Shown: positions 23,046 through 33,811 of the stretch, piece after piece | How positions within the stretch are numbered: the first letter of the stretch is position 1 | Layout: every line of letters begins with the position of its first letter | Source of the DNA: Phyllostachys edulis | Lineage: Eukaryota; Streptophyta; Magnoliopsida; Poales; Poaceae | Assembly: GCA_036346405.1 (NCBI GenBank) | Contig: CM070550.1 | Coordinates: forward strand, 14,356,115-14,420,114 | Direction: 5' to 3' | Length of the DNA stretch: 64,000 bases | Notes under the pieces: model-generated | What the model was told of the DNA's origin: nothing | The model's database searches: none | The model's input: the letters and a program-made list of their open reading frames with translations, nothing else | Program-made: the position numbers and the translations under genes

Positions 23046-24960
23046 TTAGTAGAATGCAAAGCGTATGCTATCCTTGATTTTATTTGAAGTTCTATTATAA
23101 GCAATGGTTATACAAATATGAGATGCATACTGTCTAGGAACATGATGATGATGAGCATATGCAACAAATCCTAGACCCAGCTTCTTCTTTTCTACATGAC
23201 CATGTCTCATAAAAGCTCTAGGTTGATTAGATGAAATTATAGCAATATGTTTCTTAGCGTTCTTCAACCTACGCCAACAGAACTCAACCAAATGTCCACT
23301 CTTCTTACAATAGGTGCAATGGTATTTGGTACCACTAGGAGAAGCACCTTTTGGCTCAAAAGAAGGTTGGACAAAACCTGCAGATTTGAAAATTATTTTT
23401 GCAGGTTGGGTTGTGAATTCAACTAAGCCATTTTCTATAACCTGAATGACATTAGGCTTAAATTTGTCCTGGGCTGAGTTGTATCCTAACCCTTGCTTCT
23501 TATAAGGAGTTCTAGACGTGTCAAGGATCATGTTTAACTGTTTCTTACCTTTAGAGAATTTCTCTAATGTGTCCTTAAGGTAAGCATTTTCTTTTCCAAA
23601 GTTAACACATGAATAACAAGTCTTGGCCTTAATAGCTCTAGCATATTTCTCCTTAAGACAAGCAACTTCAACCTTATAGGCAGCACATGAGGCACAAGGT
23701 GTAGACTCAATTGTGTTCTTAAGCTTGGCATATTTAGCTCTAACCGCTTCTAAAATGTCTTTAACCTCATGTTCACGTTCTAAGCAGAAAGAGCAAAAGC
23801 TCGGTTTGACATTACCAGAAGCATCCAACTTGCTAGACTCTAAGCATTTTTCACAGGTAGCAGATTTAACATCAATTAGCTCAGTCCTAGTATTTTCAAG
23901 TTGATGCAAAGCAATATCATGAGCAGATTGCAGTCTAGCAAATTCATAATATAAAGCATGACAAGATGAACATTCATCAGATTCATATCATGAGCAGATT
24001 GCAGTTTAGCAAATTCAAAATGTAAAGCATGGCAAGATGAACATTCATCAGATTCAAGAGTCTTAACATTAGCAAGTTCTAACGTCAAATTGTCTACTTG
24101 TGACTCTAAATTCTTGTTCCTAACCATGATAAACTATAATGCCTTATCCTGACTCATGAGTTTCTCAAACATCTTGTCGCATCTAGCAGAAAGAACATCA
24201 TAGGAGAGAGGTACCTCGTCGTTGTCATTGGCATCGACGGAGTCGGCCATGAAGCACATGCCGGTGAAGTCTTTGGCCTTCCCTTTCTTGTCTTGAGGGA
24301 GCTCCTCCTCCTTGTCCTCCTCGCTCCCGGAGTCCACATCGCTCATGGATTGCTCTCTAAAAGCGGCAAGGACCCGGTGAGCAGCCTTCATGAGCTTGGC
24401 AGCATCATACTTGGGCTTGCCCCCCTGAGGCTTCTTCCAGACAAAGCTTCATCCTCCTTGCGGTTGTTCTTACCTTTCAAATTAGGGGCGGTTGCCCAGA
24501 TGTGATATAGCTCTCCACACTCATAGCACGTCACAGGGCCACATCTCTTCTTGTTTCTAACATTGTTATATGCCCTTGTGACTTTCTTGGCTAAAAGAGC
24601 TAAATCAGCCTCAGGAAGACTCTCAAAATCTTATTCTTGAATAGCGGATAAACACGCAAGAGAAAAACCAGAAAAAGGCTCAGAAGAACCATCAGAAGTT
24701 TTTTTTCAAAGGATCAGCTACCAAAGCCATGTTATCATTCTTAGGAAGACTGCCTCTCTTGATCTCATGAGTCTTGAGCTTGCTATAAAGCAGCTCCAAA
24801 GTGAGACTAGAGAGATTGACGTTCTCCTCAATGGTAATAGCCTGCATCTCCCACTCCTTAGTGTTGATTGCAGCCAAGAGGTGGGTGGCATTCTCGATTG
24901 AGAGTACTCAATATCAACAGCTTCTCATCCGATTGATCACCTTGTTGAAGCGAGTAAAAC
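23046..24960 (-). pseudogene. Ty1/copia-type gag, frameshifted
   Basis: Minus-strand gag of a copia-like element, 3' of the LTR at 25383-27327. At 24877-24692 it reads NTKEWEMQAITIEENVNL and LYSKLKTHEIKRGS, typical of the UBN2-type Gag of plant copia elements. A zinc-knuckle-like CYECGELYHIWAT lies near 24520. At 24391-24134 an acidic SDVDSGSEEDKEEELPQD segment follows, then predicted coiled coil, and at 23909-23046 a Cys-rich part with a CTYCKKSGHLVEFC knuckle. A 72-bp tandem duplication at about 23912-24056 keeps the repeat unit but forces a frame change. No protease, integrase or reverse transcriptase follows; the element stops near 23040. Confidence 0.75.
23912..24056 (-). repeat. ~72-bp tandem duplication inside gag
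   Basis: Two adjacent copies begin ATATCATGAGCAGATTGCAG and end CATTCATCAGATTC, differing at a few positions. In translation they repeat a SDECSSCHALHFEFAKLQSA-like coiled-coil segment, the second time out of frame. Confidence 0.85.
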
Positions 24961-25382
24961 GCCATCGATGCTCTCGCCAGACGATCTCGAATTTGTTATA
25001 CTCGCTAGACCGTCTCAAGACTTGCTTGATCCGGGACGATCCTCATGGTAAGTTTCGAGGGTGTGCCGATCTCATGTGCGGTCTCAAGGTTGCAAATCCT
25101 ATCGTACTCTGTCTACTAAGTCCAAAGATATAGGAGATTTTTAGCCTTATGGTTGTTTGCCAAGAGGGTCACTGGGTTTATTTAAGCAACCTCGGGTAAA
25201 ACGAGCTGAGCTCTAACAACCTCCCATATAGCTTGTCCTTCGCTTCGAAGAAGACTCAGATGCGATTCTTCCAATAGGCATAGTCGAGCCCATCGAAGAT
25301 ATGCAAATTAGTCAAGTACTTATCCATCGCCAGTTCAAAGGACCTTAAGATCAAGATTGAACTAACCTGGCTCGATGCCACT
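24961..25382 (-). other. copia-like leader with tRNA primer-binding site
   Basis: Adjacent to the LTR on the element strand the sequence reads AGTGGCATCGAGCCAGG (25382-25366), in the position of a primer-binding site and resembling the initiator-methionine tRNA type. The rest is untranslated leader leading into gag. Confidence 0.55.
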
Positions 25383-27327
25383 TGTTGGACCAAAAGACGA
25401 CTAGAAGGGGGGGGGGTGAATAGGAGCACACTCATTTTTTCACTTTGATTGGATTCAACACGAGTTTCACTCCAGTAGCTATGGAAGCTATGAAGATCAA
25501 TCTACAAGTACAGCGGAAGACTTGTATTGAATCCAAACCAAAACCTCCAAAGCAAAAGACCAAATGGAGCTCAAACCCTAAAGGGCGGTCAGACCGGAGG
25601 TCGGTTTGACCGATGGCTTAAGGGCGGTCTGACCGGTTTCTTCTAGAACAGTAAAAACAGCCCGCGACCTAAACTACAAATCGATCTAACTTTTGATCCG
25701 TGAGGGCAAACTCCACGAAACTTGACACACACCTTCTCAAAGATATTAGGAACCTATTCCAATCAAGGATCGTGAAGATCCATTCCAAAGTTCCTATCTT
25801 TTTCAGTTTGAACGAAGGTGGTTCAAAAACGAGTCAAAAACGAAATATGATCTAGAGACTTGCTCGTAGGTGAATGATGATCAAGATGATCCTAGATAGG
25901 TTTTCACATGTCACAGCAAGTTAGATCAGGACAAGAAACCAAGCAAAAACTCGCGGATCAAAGGAAAACCCAAAATCACCAAATAGAGAAAAGGAAAGTA
26001 AAGAGACACATCTTAGAGAAACTTTCCTTGGATTGATTTGATATGGTATTGGTTTACAGCCACTCCATCAATGGAGGACAAAGACTCAATAAATGAGCAC
26101 GAAATCAAATCCAACTCTTTGGAACCCTAACCTCCAACTATCTTCTCCCTAAACGTAAAAGCAAAACTAGGCTTTTCAATAATGAAAGGGTTGAAGGGGG
26201 GTGCAGCCACTTCCCTTCTCTATTTATAGTGGAGGCTTAGACCTTTTAGAAGATTGAACCCTAATGGGCTCCCGTTAAGGCCCACACACAAACGGGTCAC
26301 ACACGCACGTATTTTAAAGAGTCGTCTTCATCTCCTCTTGACCTAATCCGTTTCACCTTGCGCCATCTTACACTGCGGGTTGGCAAAAGGTCACAAATGC
26401 GGTATTTGGTAAAATTACCAAAATACCCCTTCTCAATCTTTTTCGAAGACCGAGTCCAAACTGCGTGAAGCACTTCCATGCTTCGCCACGTGTAGGTTGA
26501 TCCAGCGGCTCTCATCATGTCGACAAGTCTCTTTCATTCGGCTCCCACCGAAACCACCATGGCATTTGCACCGACCCCCGCGGCGCTTGATCCAACCCGT
26601 CGCACCGAACTGCCCGTTCGGTCACCTTTGTCCCTTTTGCGCCATGCTTTACTCCATTGACCTCACCCAGTATCCCCGATCGTTCTAGACCTCAGCTCTC
26701 CAAACTTAGTCCCGATCATCCGCACCGTTGACCGTCATTGACCTCAAAGCAATCTACACAACAATAGACAAAGAAATCGATTCCGGGAACAAGTTCTTCA
26801 TAACTTGACCCACGTTAGTCAAAACATGCATTATGCAACACATATGCCATGAAACCCATGAACTTGACCTAACCAAGCAATCATCGCCACCAGTTGGCCG
26901 ATGAAACAAGTGAAAACCGGTCAGACCGCCACTTTGGCCGATAAATCCGAAATTTCCTCCCTGGAAATCCGAAACATATTGGAATTTTCAAACCAATAAA
27001 ACTTTTGCCTGGAAGCTCCAAAAAATATGAGACCAAGTGTAGTAGAATCTCTTCTCTTGCCTACACCCTCTATTTTTGGCCCAGCTCCAGAATCCAACAT
27101 CTCTTTATGGTCGGTCTGACCGATTTTCCAAAGCCGGTCTGACCGCCACTCATGGCCAGTCAGACCGCCGCTTTGGTCGGTCAGACCGCCGCTTTGGTCG
27201 GTCAGACCGCCACTTGCCTAACAACACTTTGAACTTTGTCGAAAACACATGATTCGATAAACTTTCAACGCCATTGCCAATTGTAACATCATCCTAAGAT
27301 CATGAGCATATCCCCATGATATCCACA
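25383..27327 (-). mobile_element. 5' LTR of a truncated copia-like element
   Basis: It begins TGTTGGACC and ends ATATCCACA on the plus strand; the element runs on the minus strand. The end sequence CCCCATGATATCCACA is shared with the LTR at 60602-63172, and both carry a GACTAGA(A)GGGGG block near the other end, so the two belong to one family. It contains repeated near-palindromes CGGTCAGACCG / CGGTCTGACCG at 25585-25643 and 26920-27215. No matching 3' LTR or target duplication was found on the left. Confidence 0.8.
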
Positions 27328-27347
27328 ACGAATAACACCAAGAAACA

Positions 27348-27670
27348 ATGAGATGCAAAAAGATCCAAATCCTACACTATCTGAGTCTCTCGTGCTTAGT
27401 CACACTCGAGATCCCGTTCTCGAGACTGCTCAAACCACGTGTTTGGGACCGCTCAGAGCTTGGCTCTGAGTGCGACCTACACTACCCTGGATCCACATGC
27501 CCAGGTACGCTCGAGATCCCGTTCTTGAGACCGCCCAAACCACGTGTTTGTGACCGCTTAGGGCTCATTCCTGAGTACGCCCAGGACTTCGCTCCTGGGT
27601 ATGCCAGAGCTACATGCTCGGAGTGCTACGAACCACTCGTTCGGGAAATCTTATATGCAAAAAGGAGATA
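27348..27670. repeat. imperfect ~110-bp tandem repeat
   Basis: Two copies share CTCGAGATCCCGTTCT, CAAACCACGTGTTTG and a following GACCGCT block; partial third-copy fragments continue to about 27650. The GC-rich style resembles leader sequence of large grass retrotransposons, but the family was not recognised. Confidence 0.65.
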
Positions 27671-28570
27671 AGTCATATTTTTTTCGCCTTCGGCCTATAT
27701 TTTTATTTCTTTAATTGGCTAAATTGTTTCTAACATGAACATCATGTTTCAGGCTTCTAGAGATAGTGATCACGACCCTCTAGGATTTAGAAAATAACTT
27801 AGTGTTTCTCATCCACAAGCAAAAAAAATCAGGTCAACAAATTCATATTGCAGCCATGAGTAACAATTATCCATCATTTTAACAATAACTTTGCATAATT
27901 TTATCCTACTAAGCATCGGATACTGGGGAACACTATGCTAGTATACATTGCATTTATAGTACTTACTAATTACTTCATTTTAGCTACCTGAATTCCTTTA
28001 CTAATCATATAATTAACATGCTACTATTATGCTTGATCAAACTACAACTAGTTTAATATGGAATTGACTAAGTGAAATGTCACTAATCAAATACTCTAGA
28101 CTTAACTGCTGATTAACTTTTCTAATTACTCTCCTAATCTGACGACCCATTATATCATAACATAACAATAAACCAGAGAGGGCAATCCCTTAGAGAAATT
28201 TACTAACCAATTGAAACACATATCAGCAAAACAAGACTCAGAAAGTAGTGTTTATTTTGATGTAGTGCCCAAAAGGAACACATGACAACATATGCTTTGA
28301 TCCTTGAGACTTACTGCTCATCTTAAATCATCCCCTGTTTTAAACATGAGGATGATTACTGTCATGTGTATTCATTCCTAGGTTAATTGCTTAGTGCACT
28401 TACCACCCAACCTTCAAAATTCATCTTAGCACACATACATATATGAGAGCTACTGGATTATACCCACTGATTGTTATTGTCCAAAAATTACAACCTACAA
28501 ACCAAGTAATCTTCTAATGTTGTTTAGGCTGGTTGATTAGATTAGTCACTACAAGGGCTGCAAACTGAAG
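27671..28570. other. AT-rich stretch without recognised gene
   Basis: Only short frames are present and no protein motif is seen. It begins with TTCGCCTTCGGCCTATATTT, a phrase common in grass retrotransposon remnants, so it is probably old element sequence. Confidence 0.4.
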
Positions 28571-28690
28571 CATTTGTCAGATCATCAAGCCACATTATTC
28601 CCCATCCATTCAATGTTTCCCATCCATTCAATCACCCACATTGTTCCCCATCGATTCAATCACAAAACTATATTCAAGCACACATGTATA
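28571..28690. repeat. short direct repeats CCCATCCATTCAAT
   Basis: Three near-identical copies of CCCATC(C/G)ATTCAAT occur within about 70 bp, interspersed with CACATT(A/G)TTCCC. The origin is unknown. Confidence 0.6.
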
Positions 28691-28974
28691 CCTCGATCTA
28701 GGAGAAGCTTGGGGGAAGGACAAAGGCGCTTGGAGGGAGGAGGGCCGGCAATGGATGGGGCGGCGGGGGAGGAGAGCCATGGGGAGACGCTCGGCACGCC
28801 TCGGTGGAGGACGAGCGGGGGAGGAGGCGTCTGACGGAGGGAGCACTGGCGACGGCGAGACGAACGGGAGGGACGAGGGTCAAGGCGGGAGAAGGGAGCC
28901 CAGAGGTCGCGATGGATTTAGGGGAGACCGGGAGAAATAAAGAGGTGCCTGGCACCAAGGGCTTAAGTCGTCAC
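28691..28974. other. GC-rich purine stretch, no supported gene
   Basis: Long open frames exist on both strands (for example 28641-28940 plus, Gly/Arg-rich). Composition explains them; no conserved motif is seen. The stretch leads directly into palindrome locus C and may be sequence carried by that element. Confidence 0.4.
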
Positions 28975-29154
28975 TGTCACGCCATGAGAGTTAGCGCGAC
29001 AGGGACCATTGTCACGTTAGGGTAGTTGGCGTGATAATTGCCACGCAAGCCCTCTGCGCTGACACGAGGGCTTGCGTCGCGTGGCACCTTTGGCCATGCC
29101 GCGACGGGTGGCGTGGCAGAGTTGTTTTGTCACGCCACCTCCCTTGGTGTGACC
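28975..29154. repeat. 27-bp palindrome array, locus C
   Basis: Units lie at 28975-29001 (loop TGAGAGT), 29010-29036 (loop GGGTAGT), 29092-29118 (loop CGACGGG) and 29128-29154 (loop CCTCCCT). The last two start exactly 36 bp apart and the first two 35 bp apart. Between them, 29039-29086 forms a larger hairpin with arms beginning TGCCACGCAAGCCCTC. The same TGCCACGCAAGCCC phrase occurs in locus A. Confidence 0.88.
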
Positions 29155-29240
29155 AAATGGGTTAGATTTGGAAATAAAGTTCGCGAGAGGTTAACTTTAA
29201 AATATTAATAAAAAAGGGATTAAATAATATAAAAAATCTG
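29155..29240. repeat. inverted-end-like sequence next to locus C
   Basis: The segment with TTGGAAATAAAGTT, GTTAACTTTAAAAT and AT-rich tail resembles the right end of the small MULE at 48467-48550. No left partner was found upstream of 28975, so only one end is supported. Confidence 0.55.
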
Positions 29241-30581
29241 TTTCGAACTCTAATACGCACTAGCAAATTGCTACTTAATTTGTTTCTAACTTAGTTTTAG
29301 ACCCCGTTATTGATGGCATGGTATGATTTTTTTTAGATTTATACAAGAATTGAACTTCGTATAAAATTCTTGTGAGTTCCTGTTGTATTCGAAACAGGTA
29401 CTTCGCATGGATCAACAGTTCAGCACGGCGAGAATTGATCGACTTGTAGTTTAAAACCACAAAAATGTACTGGCACGATTGAATTATTTATTTGCCTAAA
29501 TGTCCTAGCTCCAAGTTTGAGCTTGGAAAAGCTAGAGACGATTTCAAATTTTCAATACAATTTTGGAGCCCAAGATGGTATCATACATGAGCTCATGTAA
29601 TTGTAACAAATTGCGTAGCTTTGGCTTCCACAATGTGCAGTTTGCGAATCAGTACTAAGCGGTAAAAATAACATCTCTTACTTCCGTATTTAGAATAGAT
29701 TTCTCTCACCCAAGTGGGGCACTTGTCATTTTTTGAGAGGGACCCACACCATTATGAAAACAAAAAATCAAAACCCTCTCACACACACACGTCACCCGTC
29801 GTCCTGCCCTCTCTCAGGCGCCCAAAAAAAAAACTTACCCCTGTGTGTGCACGTTGATCTCTTTGAGATCAACAACAAAGGCATGACTACGTCATTTCCC
29901 CTCAAGAAGGAACACCTAAATGAGGCGACGGCCCTAAGGTGGAGGCATAAGTGGTGAGGCGCTCAACCGCAACACCTTTCGTTTGCTCCATTGCATTGGC
30001 TATTGAGTTGCTTCTAAAACTTCCTATCTCTGCTTCTAATGCCTTCTACTTTGTCCTTCATATCTTAGCATAACTGATTGTGTACTGGAACCATAACTTT
30101 ATTGCTCGAATGATGGATCATGGCTCGAAATTGAAGTTACGATCTCGCCATACATAGCATTTATGGCGAAGCATGATAATAAGTTCTTGTAGGATTGCAT
30201 TGATTCGCATTTATACATGTGTGAGAGATTACTATAGAACATTTTGGGTAGGTATCATACTTAGGCTGGAATGCATACACTCGCCAAGGACATCCCGCTA
30301 TCTCACACTTCACATCGTAGCACCTAGGGTTCGCACTTCACATCAGTTATGCTAAGACTTCACTACCTTCAACTAAACTTCACACATAAAAAATATACAA
30401 CAAACTACACTAAATAACCATACATCTAAAACTACCTAATTCATCCGGTTAAAAAAAATTACCTACAGGATAAACGAACACGCTAGCTCCTCTCCTCACC
30501 TCCTCTCTCTTTCCTGCCCTCCTCTTTTTTTCAGAATAAAAATGAATTTCAATCAAAATTTTAAACCTGTTATAGGGGAGA
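29241..30581. other. no gene recognised
   Basis: AT-rich, with frames up to about 75 codons and no conserved motif. It includes poly-A and poly-T runs and a short CACACACAC run near 29780. Confidence 0.4.
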
Positions 30582-30764
30582 TTGTCACCATTCCAAATGA
30601 CAAAAAAAGAGAGAGGTCACTGTGCTATTTGGAATAGCAATTTGCCTAAATTTCTAAGCAAATCAACATACCAAATGACAACATATGCGTTTAATACTAT
30701 TTGGTGGAGACTCCTATTGCCAATCAAATAGTGACAGCCATTTCGCCATTTGAAATGGTGACAA
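30582..30764. mobile_element. possible MITE with TTGTCACC ends
   Basis: TTGTCACCATTCCAAATG at 30582 is mirrored by CATTTGAAATGGTGACAA ending at 30764 (one mismatch). The interior is AT-rich and carries a second weaker pair of ATTTGG blocks. No clear target duplication was seen, so the class is open. Confidence 0.45.
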
Positions 30765-30824
30765 AGCCCATTTTTGGTAATTTTATTAAACAAACATTTA
30801 TTTCTATAATTCTATTAAAAAATG

Positions 30825-30907
30825 TACTCTCTCTGGATCTCAATACTTGACGTCCTCTAAGCTTAAACAATACCGATCGACGTCATTTATAATAAAACAG
30901 AGGGGTA
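30825..30907. mobile_element. short Stowaway-like MITE
   Basis: TACTCTCTCTGGATCTCAAT and the inverted ending ACAGAGGGGTA resemble Stowaway termini, with TA at both ends as expected for the target. CTTGACGTC and GACGTCATTTAT form an inner inverted pair. It is only about 83 bp, so internally deleted. Confidence 0.55.
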
Positions 30908-31025
30908 TTATTTAAAAATCAACGCACCAATGATAATGACATAGTACGTATATAAGTTGTGGCAGAAGTTCGTAATTTTGCAAGTAATTATTTATGAGAT
31001 CATGAGAGTAAAACAAGACCATTAA

Positions 31026-31125
31026 GGGCTTGTTTGGATAGGAAGAGATTGAAAAATATTTTAGTTCAAATTCCGAGTCAATCCAAAGGAATTGAGTCGG
31101 ATCATAATGTATCCAAACAAAATGT
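31026..31125. mobile_element. hAT/Tourist-type MITE remnant
   Basis: GGGCTTGTTTGGATA near the left end and TATCCAAACAAAATG near the right end are inverted; this signature is common among grass MITEs. About 95 bp lie between the outer bases. No unambiguous target duplication. Confidence 0.5.
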
Positions 31126-33196
31126 AAATCATCTCCAATCAAGCGCAGCAGTTTAGGCAGATGCACCACCTCCCCTGCGGCACTCGCTCAAAGATATCCA
31201 GATAAAACCGGCACTTGCCGATGTCACTTCAGAGTTGTTGATGCAATCGCATTATCAATCGAGAATAATTAGGACGATCTCCAAGCCAATACCAACTAAA
31301 TGTAGACTCGACATAATAAATCATGTACTGCAAGTATGCTTTTAAGCTAGTATGACATCAGTCTACGTTGTCCTAGGATAAGTTGAGAATGCCTCATTCT
31401 GATAGCAGTGTAAGCCTAGTTAAAGAGTGACGCGGTGTGAACAAATCCCTCATGTACTTTTGGATATGTAAAACTTTAAAATCTATATTTGAACAAATGG
31501 ACAGTTAGCAATCACCGAAGAATGGTGGAGGGAATACACCAACTAAAGTCATGTAACACAATGCAAGAGCTAAATCAACAAAAATATCGCATCAAAGCAA
31601 ATTCAAAGTTTTTACTCCACGCATAAGCAATGAAAATTGATGGAAGCAGCAAAAGACAATTGATTGAGCAACAGATGGGAGGTAAATTACATCTTGGAAG
31701 GCCTTCAATGGATATTGCATGAATCGATCCAACAAATATTGCCCATTGGAGCAAACAGCAAAGCAGGTCCTGAGACAACGGCCTCGTCTTCAATGGTACG
31801 GGACCCATTACAAAGATCAACAAATTTATGTGCCATTGCACGGCCAAGACTAAAAGCCATGCCTCAAGATACATGTAAAGCAAATATTAGCATCTAAAGT
31901 GAGTATATCGCCTTTATTCCACTTGAAACAAAGCAAAACAAAGCACACCTTCAAAGAATATCGACCCGATTAGTCCAAATATAGAGCCACCATCGCTCTG
32001 GCAGTCCGGAGGAGGAGCTTGACGACCAAAAAGGAAGAAAATCACAAATGTCACTTTACAACCACACAAAGTTAAAAAATGCATAATCAAGAAGTCCAAT
32101 CGCCAATAAGATCAATTTTATAACAAAACCCCGATGAACATTGAAAAACAAATTAGAAGCATATATTGATTCTAAAACAATAAATAAGTGCATCATCATT
32201 TGCTCAAACAAAATAATCGAAAAAGGAAGACCTACATGCAAACAATATCCTTACTAAATCAATTGAACAGTTTGCAAACTCAAAATACATCAATGAAGTG
32301 GGACAACATAAATACCGGCTCATGGTGGGTTTTCATCGAGCAAAGACGTGAGCACGGCGGGTGTCAACCTTCTTGCCAACATAACAAAGAAAAATTAGCA
32401 CATCAAGACTAATAAAATGGGTTATCATGGATTGCAATTGTAACTTAGACATCAATTGAAGTGCACCAAGAGAATTAACCAGAGCAAAATGGTTTATTTG
32501 AGTTGTACCGAGAATAACATCTCAAGAAAAAGTTAGTGCAGATTAGGATGTTTCATGTACTCGCTAGAAAATGGCATAAGCAACACATGTCGAGCTTAAA
32601 TATCCTAGAACAAAATGGTCAACATATAACATCGACCAGCTTAAATCGTAATGCTCAAGTCATGGAGATAACGACAATGGCATAACATCACATTCTTCGT
32701 TCACAGAAAACAAAAAATAACCAATTATTATCAGAATCTATCTAAGAAGGGATGAATAGAAAGTCGTCCCTTCACTCAAAAGATCCCATGTGTTATGTGC
32801 CCGTCTCAACCAAATGCAAATATACAAATCAGAGTAACCGGTTATTCAAGAGGCATATCAAACTTTGAAAAACTATTGGCTTGGAGAAATATAATTAACT
32901 AGTTAATATAACTTAAGTCATGTCAGCATAGAGCAAAGGTACAACAAGAATTAAGCAAAGGCAAAGGCTAATACTTTCGTAACTAGCCTTCATCATTAGG
33001 ATCATTAATCTTTGCACATATATGTCGGCCCATTGCCAACCGCCAAGTTAGTATTAGTAAATCACACGAGCCGCAAAGTGGCAACTTCATCAAAATATGA
33101 AAAGGAGAAGAACACAAAAATGTGTAAGGTCGTTCAAAGAACACCTCTCAGAAAAGAATGGTTTTCTACTCAAACAAAGACAAATACTTGTCAAAA
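31126..33196. other. repeat-derived AT-rich stretch, no recognised gene
   Basis: Short frames on both strands (for example 31575-31883 minus, 102 codons, hydrophobic) have no known motif. Phrases such as TTATGTGCCC and CGGTTATTCAAGA near 32800 recur in altered form near 45855-45910, on the far side of the gypsy element, so this is repetitive DNA that the element split. Confidence 0.45.
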
Positions 33197-33800
33197 ACAT
33201 CTCTATATGCCCCTAACTAAACCATGATAGTATGCACAACTATAATGACTACTCAAAAATGCAAATAGCATGAGCTCGTGAAGCAACCAAAGTAAATAAA
33301 CAATCTCGAGACAGCCTGACATTGCGCCTAATGGACAAAACCAAATGCAACGGTGGCTACATGGAACCGATAAATGAGAAATTTGTGCAGAATAAGTAGT
33401 AGGAATAAGAGAATAATGAAATGTCTAGAGGGCTGATTGGGGATCACTTAGTTAAGATAGATGAGGTGCCCTCAATACGTTTCAAGTGAATTCACCGAGA
33501 AACATCTTTATATGCCCCTAACTAAACCAAGATAGTATGTACAACTATAATGGCTACTCAAAAGGCAAATATCACAAGTTCTCGCAAAGCAACCATAATA
33601 ATTAAATAAATAACATAGATACAGTCAAGCATTGCACTTTAATGGCCAAAACCAAAATGCAATGAGGTAACGTGGAACCTAAACTTGTGCATGAATTAGT
33701 AGCGTAAATTAGAGAATAATGGAATGTCTAGGGCTGCTTGGGGAGCACTTCTAGTTAAGGTAGATGAGGTGCCCTCAAAAGCCCGAGTGAGCATCAAATG
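33197..33800. repeat. ~305-bp tandem duplication
   Basis: The two copies begin near 33197 and 33502, sharing AACATCT(C/T)TATATGCCCC at the start and AGATGAGGTGCCCTCAA at the end. Both include AACTATAATG(A/G)CTACTCAAAA and GAATAATG(A/G)AATGTCTAG. A third, more diverged copy starts at 45592 beyond the gypsy element (CTAACTAAGCCAAGA, AATGGCTACTCAAA). Confidence 0.8.
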
Positions 33801-33811
33801 CCCATCGCTAT

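Noticed and set aside
28641..28940. Gly/Arg-rich plus-strand frame
   Set aside because: Purine-rich composition gives overlapping frames on both strands; no conserved motif.
31575..31883. 102-codon hydrophobic minus-strand frame as a membrane protein
   Set aside because: No start context, exons or similarity; surrounding sequence is repetitive.
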